Source of the DNA: Blastomussa wellsi
Taxonomy: Eukaryota; Cnidaria; Anthozoa; Scleractinia; Plerogyridae
Assembly (NCBI GenBank): GCA_947652115.1
Contig: OX393570.1
Span: 16,237,474-16,301,473, forward strand
Reading direction: 5' to 3'
Length of the DNA stretch: 64,000 nucleotides
Part shown: positions 60,101-64,000 of the stretch, piece after piece
How positions within the stretch are numbered: position 1 is the first letter of the stretch
How the letters are laid out: each line of letters begins with the position of its first letter
Position numbers and translations under genes: made by a program
The notes under the pieces: model-generated
What the model saw: the letters and a program-made list of their open reading frames with translations, nothing else
The model's database searches: none
Told to the model about the DNA's origin: nothing

Positions 60101-63065
60101 GATATAACGATGAGTTTTTAGCGCACCGAGCGTAAAATCTTCCCCGATATAACGATATTATAGTATCAGGACACAGTAACAACTTAAACAAAACATTGAA
60201 TTTAATACACTAAGATTGCAAATCGAGTACAGTAATCTGTAACGTGTCTGTCAACAGCTTTCAGTTTACAATGCCTCCTTATCCTCCTTGTCATTTAATA
60301 GTTCTTTCAGTTTTAAAATTTTTGACTTCTTCTTGTGACAAAAAGTATACGTCGCCGGGATTTCAAGGCCGATGCCTTTGTTCCTGCGTTTTCCCGTAAC
60401 TTGAACGGTAATCTGCGAGTTAAAACAATGAGGCAAACCAAACTTGACGAGTATTTCAATTAAGGAACAAGTGGCTGTTTCAAAAGAAAAACAATGAACA
60501 CAGAAACAGCGATAAGTAAAGTCGATTTAAGTCGCAACCGCACAAGTTTTAGTTTTGTTTTGTTTCCCTCTTACGATTCATAACACAGACTCTGTTGTGT
60601 GACCTTGAAAACGTCTAATGCTTAGTACAGTTATTGTTTAAGGACATTGCTGCGTGCTTGAAACACTGCATTTGTAAATCATTTGATGCTCATGATAAGT
60701 TTTATTAAATAATATGTAGTAAAAAAAAGTGCATTTAACTTTACCCCGATATAACGATATTTTCGGCTATTTTCTGGCTATATCGTTATATCGGGAGTCT
60801 CGATATAACGATATAAATGCACTGCTCCCTTGGCATATCGTTATATCGGGGTTCCACTGTACTGTGGTTAGAGTAACCAGCTTGCGACAAACAAGGTCAC
60901 TTCTCTTCTACACGAGTTGCTGATGTCTACTAGCTAGCTTCAAAACATTTTAAATCCCCTTCAGTGCCTGTCTTCACCCAGCTGTACATCTATGAATTTA
61001 CTGCTGGGGAGTAACCCTGCGATGGGCTAGCATCCCATCCAGGGGGGAGTAGAAATAGAGGGGGTAAATTTCTGAAGAAACTGTGGTGCTGCGTCGGTGG
61101 GAAGTATAACTTACAATATAATTTGGTTTTATCAACTGGGTTGATAATGTGAATTGGCCACCGTAAAGAGATTCGAGAGCTGACGCTTCGAGCGTTAGCC
61201 CTTATCCCAAGTCACTTCATGCTACGGAAATCGGGATTAGCTCCGGCCTGATGGGCCTCCAGGTAGACTTTTGTAAAGTTCTTTTTTATTTTACTTTTCA
61301 GCAAACGAGTTCAATCCAAGGCTCAGCTTGTTACACCAGCTGCAAAGACAATATCCATTAGCAACACGCCAATGATAACACCAAAGTTTGACCCACGGTA
61401 AGTACTTGACGTCATAAAATCATTGTGTATAATGTGAGCCTTGGTTTAATAGATTCTAAAAAGGTTGGTCCATGCTTTTAGTGGTGCACTATTGAGTTAT
61501 GATGCACTTGGGGAGTTTGAAGAGCACTTGATATAATTATAAGCTAGAGCTGCTAATTATAAGTTCGAGAAGCTCTCATGCTTCTTTCATACTCTCTAAA
61601 CTTCCCATGTGCACCATGATTCAAGAGTGCATAGCTAAAAGGATGATCCAGTTTTTAATCATAATCTTTTAAGATGCTGATCATTACACATAGAGTAATG
61701 TAACTTGCACTTTACGGTAAAATACAACATTCGGGGCTTTATCAGCTGAACATTACAGTTACTGATGAATCAACCTTTTGTTGTCTGTTTTTTTTTTTCA
61801 ATTTCTAAAAAAGGCGAGCGTGTTTGTCTCTTTCATCTTCAGGTTGCCACTGACCCCTGCACTACTGAGAGAACCCAAAGCTGGCGAAAGGTAAGTGGAC
61901 CTTAGAAAAAGAGAATGAAATGATGTTAAATGAGAGTTAGTACGACGTATTTTTTTGTTACCACTCGATGACGTTATTTTGTTAGTTTACCAAGTTTTTG
62001 CCAACTATAGTGACTGTTTGAATAGCATGGCTAATGTCAGCCGGGTTGAAATTTTAAATTTCATTTTTCAGCTCATAATCAGTTGCCATATAATCAGTCC
62101 CTAAGACAAGTTATAGCAGTTATACTGTAGCTGCGCAATCAAATTCAGTATACGTAAGCGCGCTCCATAATCCATTGGAGCACGCTGATAGTGTGAGCAA
62201 ATCGCTTCGCCATATTTTTTTTCTTGCGCGGTTTTTTATGTACATTTCCACCGGTAATGTTACAAAACAATTGGTTTATGCTTTTAGCTTTACTTGGGGA
62301 GTTTGGAGAGCACTCAAGAACTAGCTTCTTTCGTGCTCTCCCGCGTGAACCATAACTCAATGGTGCACGCTGAAACATGAACCAATTGTTAATTAGTCTC
62401 AGGTCGAGGAAAGATAACGCAAAAGTACGAGCCCAAAATTTACAACACTACACAAGCAAGTTTTGTTGCGTTTACTTCTGCGATTTTTTTATCGCGCTGG
62501 GGCTGCAACCAGCTGCGTTTTCAGTGCGATATCTATGAAACGTGATAAAATTCGTTTCGGCACATAAATATATTGTACACGACTTTTAAACAAAAACGCT
62601 TCGTGACTGGTTTACGTACGCGATTTGGAGTTGTACCCCAAGCACTTAATGGGATGAAATGTTTTAAAAAAGTTCGCGGTGGCGTTGACTTCTTTTTGAT
62701 CAACTTCGCCTTGTCAAACATGTCCAAAAATCTGTTTCAAGTGGCAGTGATAATTTATGGTATACATAAACCTGGAGGTGACAAAATGAATAACAAAGCC
62801 AACCGCGTTTGTTTGTTGGCAAAAGAGCACAAACGCGTTTACTTCTAAAGGTCAACGCGTTTGAAACGCGTTCGCTTTGCGCGTCAAACGCGTTCGATGG
62901 TTCGCTTATTTCTGAGCGGTACTTCTTACTGCAAGCTTGTCATTTTATTGATTAGAAGTATGTGTTTTTTCTGTTTCCAGAATTATGTCTTTGAGTGGGT
63001 CGCCGATTGTCAACCACGGACCAACTTCAAACGCCCAGGTTTTCATTCCCCTTGGCAATGGACAG
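54188..63065 (+). CDS. CDCA8: Borealin (chromosomal passenger complex), 3' end outside window
   Basis: Borealin binds survivin and INCENP and helps place Aurora B at centromeres and the spindle midzone. Exons: 54188-54329, 55003-55097, 55578-55611, 56044-56081, 56463-56527, 56732-56781, 57281-57315, 57673-57726, 58970-59085, 61302-61397, 61843-61890, 62981-63065. Phases agree across all joins and give 286 residues so far. The N-terminus is basic (MPRRKNTRKNQTTRKRP), followed by the helical region that forms the survivin/INCENP bundle: ERKAKLEIYLKDLNMQ then VEERIEKMKARGYDMICKVK. LELPLKTPAG-like text (ELGNLPLKTPAG) recalls the vertebrate QTPLKS region. The tail has TPMITPKFDPR and SLSGSPIVNHG followed by VFIPLGNG, as in the borealin C-terminal domain. 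The final exon or exons lie beyond 64000. The start is the ATG of MPRRKN; an in-frame ATG at 54149 is possible. Confidence 0.9.
58558..58986. repeat. Tandem duplication (~215 bp) spanning a borealin splice acceptor
   Basis: Copy 1 (58558-58774) and copy 2 (58775-58986) are near identical, sharing GTTCTAAACAGAGACAAAAA, TGCATGCCTACAATCCTAGT and GCGAAAAGATGCACCTCC. Each copy ends with an AG acceptor and the first 17 nt of exon 9. Only copy 2 is followed by the complete exon. Confidence 0.92.
59285..59450 (+). repeat. tRNA-derived SINE fragment
   Basis: Contains GGCTTAGTGGCTAGTGTACT, GGACTCCAGATCA and TTTGGCAAGACACATTCCTC in the family order, truncated after the promoter part. Confidence 0.65.
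59461..59840. repeat. Dispersed ~280-bp repeat with nested SINE
   Basis: Second copy of the repeat at 28220-28500 (GTTGATAGGTGCATTTAGA, GTGTGTATTTTTAAGAAA, TTACATAGCCTCATCTAAAC). A minus-strand SINE (B-box GGGCTTGAACCC, then CCAATCCGGAGTCCAGCGC) interrupts it at about 59539-59670. The order of insertion is clear: the repeat first, the SINE later. Confidence 0.75.
59961..60859. mobile_element. pogo-like nonautonomous DNA transposon, 899 bp
   Basis: Perfect 23-bp inverted ends starting CAGTGGAACCCCGATATAAC, flanked by TA on both sides (59959-59960 and 60860-60861). Several further GATATAACGAT words lie near each end. Inside, 60428-60463 (plus) reads MRQTKLDEYFN and stops. QTKLDEYF fits the PCNA-binding consensus, known at the C-terminus of pogo transposases, so this may be a remnant of one. 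No DDE core is left. Confidence 0.8.
60960..61260 (+). repeat. SINE interrupted by a foldback MITE arm
   Basis: SINE sequence (GCTGGGGAGTAACCCTGCGA, GGGCTAGCATCCCATCCAGG, GGGGGGAGTAGAAAT) stops at about 61056 and resumes at about 61204 with CCCAAGTCACTTCATGCTAC and GGCCTGATGGGCC. The insert 61057-61203 is one arm of the hairpin MITE family, from GAGGGGGTAAATTTC to CGAGCGTTAGCCCT. Confidence 0.85.
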
Positions 63066-64000
63066 GTAAGAATTCCTGGTTGTAATTTTTGTCATAGAAG
63101 TTTTGTTTTGTATTATCAAAGGCCTTTTTATAAGAAACGTCGTCCCAACAAACCTCACCAAAAATTGGCTGGTCGTCTGGGGTCCCGCTGCACCATCCCC
63201 CCCCCTCCCCCAACTTTGCCATTTCCCATATAAACGTTTTGGAACTATCTTATCACATGGATTTTCGCGATTGTTAATTTTCGCGAACATAAGATGACGC
63301 GAATCTTGAGACAGGGTGAATTTATTACCAATGAAACGTTAAGCAAGACGTTCAGCTACAAAAGGGATAGCACCTGCTACATCCACACCTTTTGGGAGCG
63401 AAATGCAAATTTGTACTCGTGCACTCATCGCATGTTGTAGAGTCAAGTGTCCTGCAAACTAAATACCCTTCTTGTTTCTTCTTGTTACTTCTTGTTTAAC
63501 GGAAAGTTTAAACTTTTTGGAGGCGATTTCTTGGTCCTCGTCATCAGTGAACTGCACTGATCGCCCGGAGGACGGAGAACTCCGCCGGAAACTGTATATT
63601 TCTGTACTTCTTCGCGTGCAACCCTAAACGAGATGTGCGGTGATGGCTAAATTATTTTGCCCGGAACACCCTCAGCGAGATGACGAGTATCTCCGTCCCT
63701 TTCATCTGGGAGTCCCCCTTCCCCCCCCCCCCGGGACTGTTCAAAAAGCCTTGTTTCACATTAAATGGAAAATAATAATGATAAATTTTGACTCAAGACC
63801 GAGTAGAAGCCAACTATATTACGTTTTTTACATAAACTACTTCTGGGAAATGTTTCTTTTTCTTACTGTTGAACTAAACTTGTAGCGTTGATAAAATCCC
63901 GAAATCGCAAAATAAACGTGCCGGGAAAATTTCATGTAATAAAGTATATATAAAGAATGAATGGAAAGCTTTCGCGGGCCGGGGTCTCTCGGAGGGAGGT
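63066..64000. other. Borealin intron, no further exon seen
   Basis: Follows the GTAAGA donor of the last visible borealin exon. I find no acceptor followed by borealin-like sequence before the window ends. There are C-rich tracts at about 63200 and 63718-63732, and no other gene. Confidence 0.5.

Noticed and set aside
62145..62848. Overlapping frames on both strands near the last borealin exons
   Set aside because: Intron sequence with repeated CGCGTTTGAAACGCGTT-like words; no domain and no splice continuity.
1..64000. Bacterial, phage or CRISPR content
   Set aside because: No operons, Shine-Dalgarno-led genes, regularly spaced repeats or phage motifs. Introns, polyadenylation signals and SINEs show a eukaryotic nuclear genome.

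Overview
The window is nuclear DNA from an intron-rich animal. Six protein genes can be assembled exon by exon with GT-AG junctions whose reading phases agree. Exons are short (34-379 nt, apart from two longer ones), introns are AT-rich, and many small repeats sit in the introns. Those repeats (tRNA-headed SINEs, foldback MITEs, and motifs such as CGAGCGTTAGCCCTTCGTC and GCTATCCACTGGATA-like words) are ones I associate with hexacorals. A stony coral or close relative is therefore my best guess; this is recognition, not a computed match.

Layout, left to right. 558-21769 (minus): a complete PX-SH3-RhoGAP protein of the ARHGAP32/33 family, 19 coding exons, about 919 aa. 22742-34733 (plus): a calsequestrin-like ER-lumen protein, 13 exons, about 406 aa, ending in KEEL. 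36697-46316 (minus): hydroxymethylbilane synthase, 12 exons, 349 aa. 46445-46756 (plus): mitochondrial ATP synthase coupling factor 6, a single exon of 103 aa. 49242-53883 (minus): TMEM147, 7 exons, 229 aa. 54188-63065 (plus, running out of the window): borealin, 12 exons seen, 286 residues so far.

The six genes alternate in strand and form three head-to-head pairs: RhoGAP/calsequestrin (972 bp between starts), HMBS/ATP5PF (128 bp) and TMEM147/borealin (304 bp). The last two are close enough for shared bidirectional promoters, and the HMBS/ATP5PF interval carries a YY1-like site. The genes otherwise belong to unrelated housekeeping or signalling processes: Rho GTPase signalling, ER lumen, heme synthesis, oxidative phosphorylation, ER translocon and chromosome segregation.

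The rest of the window is repeats. These include four copies in different states of one foldback MITE (one an uninterrupted 150-bp perfect palindrome), two TA-flanked nonautonomous DNA transposons of about 0.9-1 kb, a fragment resembling a Harbinger transposase, nested SINE/MITE insertions, a ~108-bp minisatellite, and a tandem duplication that copied the splice acceptor of a borealin exon. I saw no CRISPR array, no bacterial or viral gene, and no confidently intact tRNA. The most unusual items are the palindromic MITE, the charge-neutral KEEL-ending calsequestrin homologue, and the borealin acceptor duplication.
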